Part shown: piece after piece, positions 1-7,447 of the stretch
How positions within the stretch are numbered: the first letter of the stretch is position 1
Layout of the letters: each line of letters begins with the position of its first letter
Assembly (NCBI GenBank): GCA_945876405.1
Contig: CAMCOJ010000050.1
Location: 1-10,266, forward strand
From: an uncultured Ruminococcus sp.
GTDB taxonomy: Bacteria; Bacillota; Clostridia; Oscillospirales; Ruminococcaceae
Direction: 5' to 3'
Length of the DNA: 10,266 nucleotides
Translations under genes and position numbers: made by a program
Notes under the pieces: model-generated
Told to the model about the DNA's origin: nothing
Database searches by the model: none
Seen by the model: the letters and a program-made list of their open reading frames with translations, nothing else

Positions 1-1
1 T

Positions 2-55
2 GCCGATCTGCACGGAGATGACGCAGTCATCGGATGTGCAAGGCAATATAATTAA
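2..55 (+). CDS. C-terminal fragment of an unidentified protein
   Basis: The second reading frame is open from the window edge to a TAA at 53-55 and gives 17 residues ending GDDAVIGCARQYN. The stop lies directly against the left arm of an intrinsic terminator (56-82), which is the usual arrangement for a real gene end and is the main reason for choosing this frame. The fragment is too short to assign a family or function. Another frame stays open further but would run through the terminator and into the next promoter, so it is less likely. Confidence 0.45.
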   Translation, partial: ADLHGDDAVIGCARQYN

Positions 56-89
56 AAAGGGGCTGAAAAAAACAGCCTCTTTACTTTTT
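56..89 (+). terminator. Intrinsic terminator of the upstream partial gene
   Basis: A 10-bp stem pairs AAAGGGGCTG (56-65) with CAGCCTCTTT (73-82), with one G-U pair and a 7-base A-rich loop. A T-rich run (ACTTTTT) follows. It begins at the base after the upstream stop codon and insulates that gene from the GtrA unit. Confidence 0.8.
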
Positions 90-108
90 ATTAAGTATAG
101 TGTATAAT
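80..108 (+). promoter_or_regulatory. Predicted sigma-A promoter of the GtrA/oxidoreductase unit
   Basis: A perfect TATAAT -10 box lies at 103-108. A weak -35 box TTTACT at 80-85 (4 of 6 consensus bases) is 17 bases upstream. The -35 box overlaps the descending arm and T-run of the preceding terminator. Transcription would start near base 115, giving a leader of about 40 bases before the ATG at 156. No operator-like palindrome was seen. Confidence 0.6.
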
Positions 109-144
109 TAATAAAGTGTCAAAATTTATAGAAAATTTATTTTT

Positions 145-148
145 GGAG
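145..148 (+). promoter_or_regulatory. Ribosome binding site that fixes the GtrA start at 156
   Basis: GGAG at 145-148 is 7 bases from the ATG at 156 but only 1 base from an in-frame TTG at 150. The spacing therefore favours ATG 156 over the longer reading that starts at the TTG. Confidence 0.75.
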
Positions 149-155
149 TTTGTGT

Positions 156-632
156 ATGAAAGAATTGCTTGGACTCTTGTTTTCGTTTAAGTTCAGAGAG
201 CTGTTTTTCGAAAAAACTGAAAACGGACTGATAAAGTTTTTCAGGTATGCATTTGTCGGAGGGATAGCTTTTGTAGTTGATTATCTTACTTTTACTGCTG
301 TGTGCCAGTTCGGAGAGTCACAGCTTGTAACTGCACTTGCTACTGTTGCCGGATTTATTACAGGAATAATAACCAACTTTATTCTTTCCAAAAAATTTGT
401 ATTTCAGGAAGAGTCTACCGCTAAGTCGGCGTATGGCGAATTTGTCGGATATGCTGTTATAGGCATAATAGGATGCGTTCTGAATATTCTTCTTATGATG
501 TTTGCTACCGGTGTTCTTTCGGTAAACAGATACATAGCCAAGATAATAGTTGCCGTTATTGTACTGTTCTATAACTACATAGCCAGAAAAATTATTTTGT
601 ACACACCATCAGAAAAAGGAAACAGAGGTTAA
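156..632 (+). CDS. GtrA-family membrane protein
   Basis: The 158-residue protein matches the small GtrA family (usually 120-170 residues), whose characterised members help move lipid-linked sugars across the cytoplasmic membrane or otherwise take part in surface polysaccharide synthesis. After a short basic N-terminal stretch there are four hydrophobic segments at about residues 33-52, 57-76, 95-117 and 125-145. Family-typical features are [14 protein letters not shown] (30-43) at the start of helix 1, [10 protein letters not shown] (74-83) after helix 2 and [10 protein letters not shown] (140-149) at the end of helix 4. A longer reading from TTG at 150 is rejected on ribosome-site spacing. 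The stop is 5 bases before the next gene, so the two are probably co-transcribed and translationally coupled. The lipid-linked sugar it handles cannot be told from sequence. Confidence 0.88.
   Translation: MKELLGLLFSFKFRELFFEKTENGLIKFFRYAFVGGIAFVVDYLTFTAVCQFGESQLVTALATVAGFITGIITNFILSKKFVFQEESTAKSAYGEFVGYAVIGIIGCVLNILLMMFATGVLSVNRYIAKIIVAVIVLFYNYIARKIILYTPSEKGNRG
624..628 (+). promoter_or_regulatory. Ribosome binding site supporting a TTG start at 638
   Basis: AGAGG at 624-628, inside the last codons of the GtrA gene, lies 9 bases from TTG at 638. The TTG immediately precedes codons for [12 protein letters not shown], the expected very N-terminus of a Rossmann FAD protein. No ATG lies close by in frame, so the non-canonical start is well supported. 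Confidence 0.7.
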
Positions 633-637
633 AGATT

Positions 638-2188
638 TTGAAAGATATAGTTATTATAGGAGCTGGTCCTGCAGGACTTACTGCGGCATACGAACTTCTT
701 ACAAAAGCACCTGGTCAGTACAGTGTAAGGATACTTGAAGGTTCATCAGAGATAGGTGGTATTTCCAGAACGGTTAAGTACAAAGGCAACCGTATGGATA
801 TCGGCGGTCACAGATTTTTCTCAAAGGATAAGGAAGTATCGGACTGGTGGGAAAAAATTATGCCTACACAGGGTAAACCTTCATTTGACGATATAAAGCT
901 GAAAAGGGAAAAGAAACTTTCGTCAGGCGGTCCTGATCCGGAGAAGACTGACAGGGTAATGCTTGTAAGAAACAGGGTATCAAGAATTTACTACAGGCAT
1001 AAGTTCTTTGACTACCCTATTTCAATGAAACCGCAGACATTTAAGAATATGGGTCTTGCATCAACGGTTTCAGCCGGATGCAGCTATCTGAAGTCATGTG
1101 TTGCGAAACGTCCTGAGGATTCACTTGAAAACTTCTATATAAACCGTTTCGGAAAAGTACTTTACTCAATGTTCTTCGAAGGATATACAGAGAAACTCTG
1201 GGGAAGACATCCGAGGGAGATTTCGGCGGACTGGGGTTCACAGCGTGTAAAAGGTCTGTCAATCAGAGCCGTTATCAAGGATATGTTTTCAAAGATAGGC
1301 GGCGGAAAGAAGGACAGAAAGGTGGAAACTTCACTTATCGAAGAATTTTTCTACCCGAAGTTCGGTCCGGGTCAGCTCTGGGAAACAGTTGCCTCAGAGA
1401 TAGAGAAACTTGGCGGTACTGTTCAGAAAAATTCAGAAGTTGTAAAGATAAACAATGAAAACGGAACTGTAAAGTTCGTTGAGCTTTCTGACGGAAGCGT
1501 TGTTGAAGGCGACATCTTCATATCTTCAATGCCTCTTAAGGATCTTGTTGCAGGTATGAGTAATGTTCCGGAAAACATTGACCGCATTGCTTCAGGGCTT
1601 CCGTACAGAGACTTTGTAACTGTAGGTCTTCTTGTAAAAAGGCTCAATCTTAAAAATGAAACAGATATAAGAACACTTGGCAATATAGTTCCTGACTGCT
1701 GGATTTATGTTCAGGATACAGGTGTTAAGCTCGGAAGAATCCAGATATTCAACAACTGGTCCCCTTATATGGTTGAAGACCCTGAAAATACAGTATGGAT
1801 AGGTCTTGAGTATTTCTGCAATGAAAACGACAGTTTCTGGAATCTCTCCGATGAGGCGTGTATCGATATGGCTGCTAAGGAACTGGCTTCAATGGGCGTT
1901 ATCAACAGCAGCAGTGATGTTCTTGATTCGCACAGAGAAAGGGTAAAGAAGGCATATCCTGCGTACTTTGATACATACAGCGAGATTGACACACTTATAG
2001 AGTATCTTGATACGTATGACAATCTCTATTGCGTAGGAAGAAACGGACAGCACAGGTACAACAATATGGATCACAGCATGGTTACTGCTTTTGAGACGGT
2101 AAAGAATATTATCGAAGGAAAGACGGACAGAAAAAATATCTGGAATGTCAATACAGAAAAAGAATATCACGAAGAAAAAAGTCAGTAA
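638..2188 (+). CDS. FAD-dependent oxidoreductase, UDP-galactopyranose-mutase-like
   Basis: The 516-residue soluble protein begins with the FAD-binding Rossmann motif GAGPAG (residues 8-13). The ribose-binding acid follows at E34 at the end of beta-strand 2, then GG (40-41) and [11 protein letters not shown] (53-63), typical of the amine-oxidase/protoporphyrinogen-oxidase/UDP-galactopyranose-mutase superfamily. The C-terminal FAD-contact block [15 protein letters not shown] (467-481) is characteristic of a Glf-like group found in surface-polysaccharide loci. At 516 residues it is longer than classical UDP-galactopyranose mutases (about 370-390), so it should not be called Glf outright; sugar-nucleotide or polyprenyl-linked sugar chemistry is an inference. 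It starts at TTG 638, 5 bases after the GtrA gene, and appears to be the second gene of that unit. The stop codon overlaps the first bases of a strong terminator. Confidence 0.85.
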   Translation: MKDIVIIGAGPAGLTAAYELLTKAPGQYSVRILEGSSEIGGISRTVKYKGNRMDIGGHRFFSKDKEVSDWWEKIMPTQGKPSFDDIKLKREKKLSSGGPDPEKTDRVMLVRNRVSRIYYRHKFFDYPISMKPQTFKNMGLASTVSAGCSYLKSCVAKRPEDSLENFYINRFGKVLYSMFFEGYTEKLWGRHPREISADWGSQRVKGLSIRAVIKDMFSKIGGGKKDRKVETSLIEEFFYPKFGPGQLWETVASEIEKLGGTVQKNSEVVKINNENGTVKFVELSDGSVVEGDIFISSMPLKDLVAGMSNVPENIDRIASGLPYRDFVTVGLLVKRLNLKNETDIRTLGNIVPDCWIYVQDTGVKLGRIQIFNNWSPYMVEDPENTVWIGLEYFCNENDSFWNLSDEACIDMAAKELASMGVINSSSDVLDSHRERVKKAYPAYFDTYSEIDTLIEYLDTYDNLYCVGRNGQHRYNNMDHSMVTAFETVKNIIEGKTDRKNIWNVNTEKEYHEEKSQ

Positions 2189-2231
2189 AACAAAAACTCC
2201 GAAGGCGTAAAGCTTTCGGAGTTTTTGTTTT
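2187..2231. terminator. Bidirectional intrinsic terminator between convergent genes
   Basis: A 20-bp stem (2187-2206 with 2212-2231, one G-U pair, 5-base loop GTAAA) carries an A-run on its left side and a T-run on its right. It works as a terminator when read on either strand. It begins within the stop codon of the plus-strand oxidoreductase gene and lies 14 bases from the stop codon of the minus-strand glycosyltransferase gene, so it probably ends both transcripts. Confidence 0.93.
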
Positions 2232-2245
2232 GTACAGGGTGGAGT

Positions 2246-4576
2246 TTATTCGAAAACCCATGTAGGAAGCCATTCCAGTACCTTGTCTGTGTATTCCCTG
2301 TCTACTGTTATTCCTGATATTTCCGGGAAAAACATAACGAAGAGCAGGACAGAAGCGATGACCATTATGGTTTCTGTAGTTTTTATTCTGCGTTTCATCT
2401 GTATAAGTGAATTACAGATAAGCATAACCATAATTATAACGCAGCCAAAATACTGATAGATAAATACTGTTCTGTGTATGAAGAGCCATGGCATGAGCAT
2501 GGAGAGATAAGCTATTGACAGGAACTGTGCTGGTTTATCTTCCTTTACTTTCCAGAGATAAACGTTGTAAACAAATGCTGCAAAACCTGCAATAAAGACA
2601 AGAGGATTGCCGAATGTCGCCAGAGAGCTGATCTTGCCGTCATCCATTACTGTTATTGCATCGAGAAGTGATTTCTGATCGATTATCCATGAATACCATG
2701 GTGATTCGTATGGATGGGAATCTCTTATACCGGAGTGATATGAAAGCATGGACTGAGCATTTTCAATTGCATGCTGTATTATGTTTTTATCCGGGTATGA
2801 CTGAACAAATTCTATATATGACAAACAGTAGAAAGAAAGAGGAATAATTATGAAAGAAATTACACAGACAATGCACAGCTTTGTCAGATATTTTGAAGAT
2901 TCTTTCAGTTTCTTTCCTTCTGACAGACAGTGTTTAAGGAGAAAAGTAAAGAAGATAACGGCAAGTCCTGCAGCTGCGTAAAGACCTGTCCATTTTGTTG
3001 ATATGGCAAGTCCGGTTGAAATTCCGCTTAACAGAAGCCAGAGTATCTGTTTTGAAAATTTTCCTTCCTGCTGCATTTCCTGAACAAAGCAGAACATAAA
3101 GAAGAACATCATCAAAATAAACTGTGCAACTATTATATCAATAGTTGCTATTCTGGAAAGTGTAAAGTGCATGAATTCCGTAGCCATAAGTATTCCGCCG
3201 GTAAGTGCCGTATCGGATCTGTGCGAAAGTTTCCATGCAAAAAGGTACATCACAGGAACCATTGCTGTACCAAGTACGGCACATACGATTCTCCAGCCAA
3301 AAGGATTCATTCCGAACAGGGCGATACCTATCGAAATAAGTGTCTTTCCGAGAGGCGGATGTGTATTTTCATAGATTGTAAGATCGTTCAGGAATTCATA
3401 AGCTGTTCTACCGTGATAAATCTCGTCAAACATCATTCGGTAGTAATACGTCGGATATTCCGGATGCATATCCTGTTCGTCAAACAGTTCCGGTGCCCTT
3501 GAAGTATCTGCCGGAGTAATCCGGTTACCTTCGTTGTCAAGTATTACAATTTCATTTACATGAGTATCCGAACTGCCGAATACAAGTCCGATGTAACGGA
3601 CTGACCATGCAATATCAACTGAATTCCAGGCAAATGCTGTTTTCAGTTCCTCGGTTTTTATTGACATCCACTCTTTGTCAACTTCATTGTATGCTGAAAA
3701 AGATATGCTTCTGAGACTTTCCTGTCCGAGAAAGAAGTCTATTTTTGAAACCGTAGTGTATTCACCCAGGTCGATGATTAATTCTGAGTTGTCTGAGTTG
3801 AAGCATACGCCGGTTTTCGGTGCTTCGTGGCTGCCAAGCTGGAAAACAACTGCTGCAGCATAGACTGCAGTAAGAACTGCCAGATGAATGATGTTCTTTA
3901 TACCGAACTTTTCTCCGGATGTTGTTTCAGAAGAGTGTGCGGTTTTCTGAGGCTGCAATGAAGACTCTGTTTTCTTTTCCGGTGTTTTTCCTCCGGAGAA
4001 TGCTTTGATAAAAAACAGGACTATTCCGGCAGCAACGCACACAAGACCGGCAATGAGCATTACCGGAGGTTTGCCCCCTTTAAAAATATCGGAAAATGAG
4101 ACGAACTGACAGTATAAAGCGTACATTATGAAGAAACTTCCTGTACATGCAGCGATATATCCCTTAAGGAAAACAGATGGTGAAATAATTTTGAATTTTT
4201 TAAGTGCCAGTATAACCAGGAGCACAGCCACGACAGCTGTCGCCGCATTTATTATCGTTGTCCTTGCTGTACCAACAGCGATGCACATTGCCGGCAGCGG
4301 ACAGAACATATACAGAGCTGCAGCTTCACGTGGATTTCTTTTCAGTCGGGCAGTGATTATGTATATGAGTATCAGTATAACCGTATCGACAATGAGTGCG
4401 GTTATATTCCCGGCTGCTTTGGTTTTAAGCATCATGAACGGACAAAGCCTCATAAGAAGCCAGAACGGTATAAGTTCAGCAAATGAATAGCCTGAATAAC
4501 CATGTTTTATTCTTCCGGAATACACAATCCAGAAAATGGAGCAGGCCAGTATTGTGTAGATAAATACTGATGTCAA
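2246..4576 (-). CDS. GT39 protein-mannosyltransferase-like membrane glycosyltransferase with N-terminal extension
   Basis: This 776-residue polytopic membrane protein should transfer a sugar from a lipid phosphate carrier to an acceptor on the outer face of the membrane. The GT39/PMT core starts near residue 370. It has the conserved acidic pair D384-E385 in FDEIYHGR, HPPLGK (406-411), the helix-rich region 415-600 with STKWTG (526-531), and the family block YHSGIRDSHPYESPWYSW (613-630). Four terminal hydrophobic segments lie at about 655-755. Upstream are about seven hydrophobic segments (residues 4-195), a polar cytoplasmic-type stretch (196-224), another helix (228-246), and a soluble beta-rich domain (about 250-355) resembling a discoidin/F5-8-type fold. 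In PMT proteins the DE motif normally lies within the first 100 residues, so the first 360 residues are an added module. The start is TTG with a good ribosome site. The acceptor and donor sugar are unknown. Confidence 0.85.
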   Translation of the reverse strand: MTSVFIYTILACSIFWIVYSGRIKHGYSGYSFAELIPFWLLMRLCPFMMLKTKAAGNITALIVDTVILILIYIITARLKRNPREAAALYMFCPLPAMCIAVGTARTTIINAATAVVAVLLVILALKKFKIISPSVFLKGYIAACTGSFFIMYALYCQFVSFSDIFKGGKPPVMLIAGLVCVAAGIVLFFIKAFSGGKTPEKKTESSLQPQKTAHSSETTSGEKFGIKNIIHLAVLTAVYAAAVVFQLGSHEAPKTGVCFNSDNSELIIDLGEYTTVSKIDFFLGQESLRSISFSAYNEVDKEWMSIKTEELKTAFAWNSVDIAWSVRYIGLVFGSSDTHVNEIVILDNEGNRITPADTSRAPELFDEQDMHPEYPTYYYRMMFDEIYHGRTAYEFLNDLTIYENTHPPLGKTLISIGIALFGMNPFGWRIVCAVLGTAMVPVMYLFAWKLSHRSDTALTGGILMATEFMHFTLSRIATIDIIVAQFILMMFFFMFCFVQEMQQEGKFSKQILWLLLSGISTGLAISTKWTGLYAAAGLAVIFFTFLLKHCLSEGKKLKESSKYLTKLCIVCVISFIIIPLSFYCLSYIEFVQSYPDKNIIQHAIENAQSMLSYHSGIRDSHPYESPWYSWIIDQKSLLDAITVMDDGKISSLATFGNPLVFIAGFAAFVYNVYLWKVKEDKPAQFLSIAYLSMLMPWLFIHRTVFIYQYFGCVIIMVMLICNSLIQMKRRIKTTETIMVIASVLLFVMFFPEISGITVDREYTDKVLEWLPTWVFE

Positions 4577-4583
4577 AAAAATT

Positions 4584-4588
4584 CCTCT
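4584..4588 (-). promoter_or_regulatory. Ribosome binding site supporting the TTG start of the GT39 gene
   Basis: Read on the minus strand, AGAGG (4588 to 4584) is followed by AATTTTT, 7 bases, and then TTG at 4576-4574. This decides the start, because no in-frame ATG is nearby and the next residues (TSVFIYTIL) begin a membrane helix directly. Confidence 0.68.
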
Positions 4589-4632
4589 TTTCTATGTATT
4601 TTTGCGTTATATGTGGATAAACACATACATAT

Positions 4633-4661
4633 ATCATATCATATTCTTCTGAATAATTCAA
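4633..4661 (-). promoter_or_regulatory. Predicted sigma-A promoter of the GT39 gene
   Basis: On the minus strand, TTGAAT (4661-4656) and TATGAT (4638-4633) are separated by exactly 17 bases. Each matches consensus at 5 or 4 of 6 positions. Transcription would start near 4626, giving a leader of about 50 bases. An overlapping TATGAT 5 bases upstream gives poorer spacing. The region is A+T-rich, so a chance match is possible. Confidence 0.5.
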
Positions 4662-4738
4662 TAATGTACACTTCTGATTCTGATATTTTAACTATATCGC
4701 AGAGGAAATCTTTATAGAATTTATTATATCAGTTAGTA

Positions 4739-4767
4739 TTGAAACAGATATTGTAAGGTAGTATAAT
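4739..4767 (+). promoter_or_regulatory. Predicted sigma-A promoter of the cellulase pair
   Basis: TTGAAA (4739-4744) and a perfect TATAAT (4762-4767) are separated by exactly 17 bases. Transcription would begin near 4774, leaving a leader of about 55 bases that ends in AGAAAGG (4813-4819), 9 bases before the ATG at 4829. The gap between the divergent genes (4577-4828) otherwise holds only A+T-rich sequence; no riboswitch, clear operator or small gene was recognised in it. Confidence 0.78.
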
Positions 4768-4828
4768 ATATGTGTAGGGCATTTTAGCGGATGGGTATTA
4801 TATAAAAATTTAAGAAAGGTCGTGTATT

Positions 4829-7405
4829 ATGAAAAAAACAGGATTCAGAAGAATTCTTGCATCATTGCTTAGCGTATCTGTACTTTGCAGCTCAGCTTTT
4901 ACAGCTTTTAATGTAAGTGCTGATGCGGGGGAGAAACCACCGGAGGTTACGGATGAAGAGAGGGTATTTCCTGATCCGGATTCATTCAGTTACGATGACG
5001 TTGAGATAAACTTTGCAAAAGCACTTCAGTACGTGCTGTATTTTTACGATGCAAACAAGTGCGGATACGATGTTGATGAAAACGGCAATCCGGGACTTAA
5101 GTGGCTGGAGTGGAGAGGTGACTGTCATGTTGAGGACTATAACATTCCTCTGAAGCCTATGTCACTTGAAGGTGCCGATGCCAAGTTCGGAACAAATCTT
5201 TCCCAGGAATTCATCGATGAGTACAAGGATATCCTTGACCCGGACGGTGACGGATATATGGACTGCGGCGGTGGAATGCATGATGCCGGGGACCATGTTA
5301 AGTTCGGACTTCCGGGTTCGTATGCCGCTTCAACAGTAGGCTGGGGCTACTATGAATTCAGGGATGCATATGAAAAATCAGGTCAGCAGGAGCACGTTGA
5401 GGATATTCTCCACTGGTTCAATGACTTCTATATGAACGGAACATATCTTGACGAGGACGGAAAGGTTATTGCTTTCTGCTATCAGGTTGGCGAAGGAAAC
5501 AATGACCATAACTACTGGAATCCGCCTGAACTTCAGAGCTCGGACATGCTTCTTGACTTTGCAAGACCGGCATACTTTGCAACAGTTGACACACCTGCAA
5601 CTGATATGTGTGCAGGAACAGCAGCTTCACTTGCAATCAACTATCTGAACTTCAAGGATACAGAGCCTGAGTATGCAGAGGAAAGTCTTAAAAAAGCCAT
5701 TGCTCTTTATGACTTTGCTGTTGAGACTCATGCAGAAGACGAAGGAATGTCAGTTCTCAGCTTAGGCTATGACGGCGGTTTCTACACATCAAGCTATGAC
5801 TATGATGAACTTGCGTGGGCTGCTGTATGGCTTTATGAATGTACAGGTAATTATGACTATATTGATGATATCATTTCCGTTGATGAAAATCTCAAGGATG
5901 ATATGGGTCATGTTACATATACGGGTTATATAAAGAGAATTATCAAGACAACGGGAAGTACATGGCAGAACATCTGGGTTCACTGCTGGGATACAGTATG
6001 GGGCGGCGTTTTCGCAAAGCTTGCACCTATAACAAATACTGCACGTGACTGGTATATCTTCAGATGGAACCTTGAGTACTGGTCAGGAATCCCGCACACA
6101 TATCCGGGCGGTATGGCCGATGAGCTCTGGAACCTTCCGTACGAATATACAACAGAGCTTGATGAAAAGGATACCACATTCCTTGCAAAAACACCTGCCG
6201 GATACTCTATGCTCAACGAATACGGTTCATGCCGTTATAATACAGCAGCCGGTCTCTGTGCAGCAGTGTACAGAAAGGAAACGGCTGCAAGAGGCGAAGA
6301 GGATGCAAGATTTGCGGACTGGGCTGAAGGACAGATGGAATATGTCCTCGGAAAGAATCCTATGAATCGTCCTTATATCGTAGGCTATTCACCAACAGCA
6401 GCTTCACATCCTCACCACCGTGCAGCTCACGGTTCCTCAACACTCAGCATGGATGATCCTGTTGATCAGACACATGTACTCTGGGGTGCTCTCGTTGGCG
6501 GTCCGGATGCAACTGACTGGCACAGAGACATTACCAAGGACTATATCTACAACGAAGTAGCGGTTGACTATAACGCAGCTGTAACAGGCTGCCTTGCAGG
6601 TCTGTACGAATATTACGGAACAGAGGATATGCTTCCTGAAGAAAACTTCCCTCCGAAGGAAGAACCTGCACAGGAATTCTGGCTTGAAGCTCTTGTAAAT
6701 CAGGAAAACAAGGAAAGAACACAGTACACAGTAAGAATTCATGCTGACACATCACAGCCACCAAGATACATAGACGGACTTAAGGCACGCTACTACTTTG
6801 ATATAACTGAACTTAAGGAACACGGACAGTCAACTGACGATATCAAGGTTGAAGTTTACTATGACAAGGTTGCTGCAAATTCCAATATGGAAAAACAGGT
6901 TAAGGTTTCCGACCCTGTTCATGTAAAGGACAATGTTTACTATGTGGAAATGGACTGGACGGGAATTCCGTTCAGAGGAGCTATGGAACTTCAGCTCGGT
7001 ATTATTGTCGGTCAGGACGCTGATTACAATGCTAACTGGGACCCGACAAATGACTACAGCCGCGAGGGACTTGAGATAAGTGACGAATACGGACCAACTC
7101 AGAATATTCCTCTTTATCTTGGCGATGAGCTTGTATACGGTAACCCTCCTTTTGAGACTTCAGAAGAACCGGGAATAAAACCGACTCCTTCCGAAATTAT
7201 CTACGGCGATGTAAATCTTGACGGAAAGGTGGACGTTACAGACCTTTCATACCTCAGCCTTTACCTTATAGGCGATAAAAAACTCAGTGATGATGCATTA
7301 AAGGCTTCTGATACTGCATACGACGGAAAGGTTAATCTTGCGGATCTTGCTGCACTCAGACAGTATCTTTCCAAGGTAACGGATTCTGTAGGTCCGAAAA
7401 AGTAA
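4829..7405 (+). CDS. Dockerin-bearing GH9 cellulase (GH9-CBM3c-dockerin), first of a tandem pair
   Basis: This 858-residue secreted enzyme should hydrolyse beta-1,4-glucan chains of cellulose. A signal peptide (basic MKKTGFRR, hydrophobic core, likely cut after A31 or A33) precedes the GH9 module at about 55-600. The aspartate pair D152/D155 lies in HDAGDHVKF (catalytic base region), the histidine motif in SHPHHR (526-531), and the proton-donor glutamate is E576 in NEVAVDYN. Residues 137-145 (DPDGDGYMD) look like a calcium loop. A CBM3c-like module follows at about 615-772, including NWDPTNDYSREGL (736-748), then a short Pro/Glu linker and a type I dockerin (about 792-848) with two calcium-binding repeats starting at D794 and D828. 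Repeat 2 has Ala830 at a usual ligand position. GH9-CBM3c enzymes in other bacteria are often processive endoglucanases, which is inferred here. Docking requires a cohesin scaffold not present in this window. Confidence 0.94.
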   Translation: MKKTGFRRILASLLSVSVLCSSAFTAFNVSADAGEKPPEVTDEERVFPDPDSFSYDDVEINFAKALQYVLYFYDANKCGYDVDENGNPGLKWLEWRGDCHVEDYNIPLKPMSLEGADAKFGTNLSQEFIDEYKDILDPDGDGYMDCGGGMHDAGDHVKFGLPGSYAASTVGWGYYEFRDAYEKSGQQEHVEDILHWFNDFYMNGTYLDEDGKVIAFCYQVGEGNNDHNYWNPPELQSSDMLLDFARPAYFATVDTPATDMCAGTAASLAINYLNFKDTEPEYAEESLKKAIALYDFAVETHAEDEGMSVLSLGYDGGFYTSSYDYDELAWAAVWLYECTGNYDYIDDIISVDENLKDDMGHVTYTGYIKRIIKTTGSTWQNIWVHCWDTVWGGVFAKLAPITNTARDWYIFRWNLEYWSGIPHTYPGGMADELWNLPYEYTTELDEKDTTFLAKTPAGYSMLNEYGSCRYNTAAGLCAAVYRKETAARGEEDARFADWAEGQMEYVLGKNPMNRPYIVGYSPTAASHPHHRAAHGSSTLSMDDPVDQTHVLWGALVGGPDATDWHRDITKDYIYNEVAVDYNAAVTGCLAGLYEYYGTEDMLPEENFPPKEEPAQEFWLEALVNQENKERTQYTVRIHADTSQPPRYIDGLKARYYFDITELKEHGQSTDDIKVEVYYDKVAANSNMEKQVKVSDPVHVKDNVYYVEMDWTGIPFRGAMELQLGIIVGQDADYNANWDPTNDYSREGLEISDEYGPTQNIPLYLGDELVYGNPPFETSEEPGIKPTPSEIIYGDVNLDGKVDVTDLSYLSLYLIGDKKLSDDALKASDTAYDGKVNLADLAALRQYLSKVTDSVGPKK
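5499..5536 (+). repeat. 38-base exact match shared with the downstream paralogue (copy 1)
   Basis: This stretch, encoding the region around DHNYWNPPELQ of the first cellulase, is identical to 8088-8125 in the second with no synonymous differences, whereas the flanking codons differ. It is one of the longest of several identical blocks between the two genes; another is 5291-5319 with 7880-7908. Confidence 0.85.
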
Positions 7406-7447
7406 CTGATTTCAGGATAAAAACACCCTGGAAGAAAGGAAAATCAT

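Noticed and set aside
3..107. Third-frame open reading through 1-107 as an alternative upstream gene end
   Set aside because: It would translate across a well-formed terminator hairpin and into the -10 box of the next promoter; the frame stopping at 55 fits the terminator position better.
121..140. Nine-base direct repeat AAAATTTAT in the GtrA leader
   Set aside because: Only two copies of a very A+T-rich string in an A+T-rich leader; likely chance.
150..155. TTG at 150 as the start of the GtrA gene
   Set aside because: The GGAG ribosome site ends at 148, only one base before this TTG, too close for initiation; ATG 156 has 7-base spacing.
4128..4490. 120-codon plus-strand reading inside the GT39 gene, and similar long antisense readings elsewhere
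   Set aside because: These are antisense or out-of-frame shadows of well-supported coding genes with no plausible ribosome site, promoter or recognisable domain of their own.
4681..4700. Imperfect GATAT...ATATC palindrome upstream of the cellulase promoter as an operator
   Set aside because: Only five paired bases in A+T-rich DNA, with no match to a known regulator site; not distinguishable from chance.
7406..7447. Weak hairpin between the two cellulase genes as a terminator
   Set aside because: The possible stem (TTTCAGG with CCTGGAA) is short, includes a G-U pair and is not followed by a T-run, so co-transcription is more likely.
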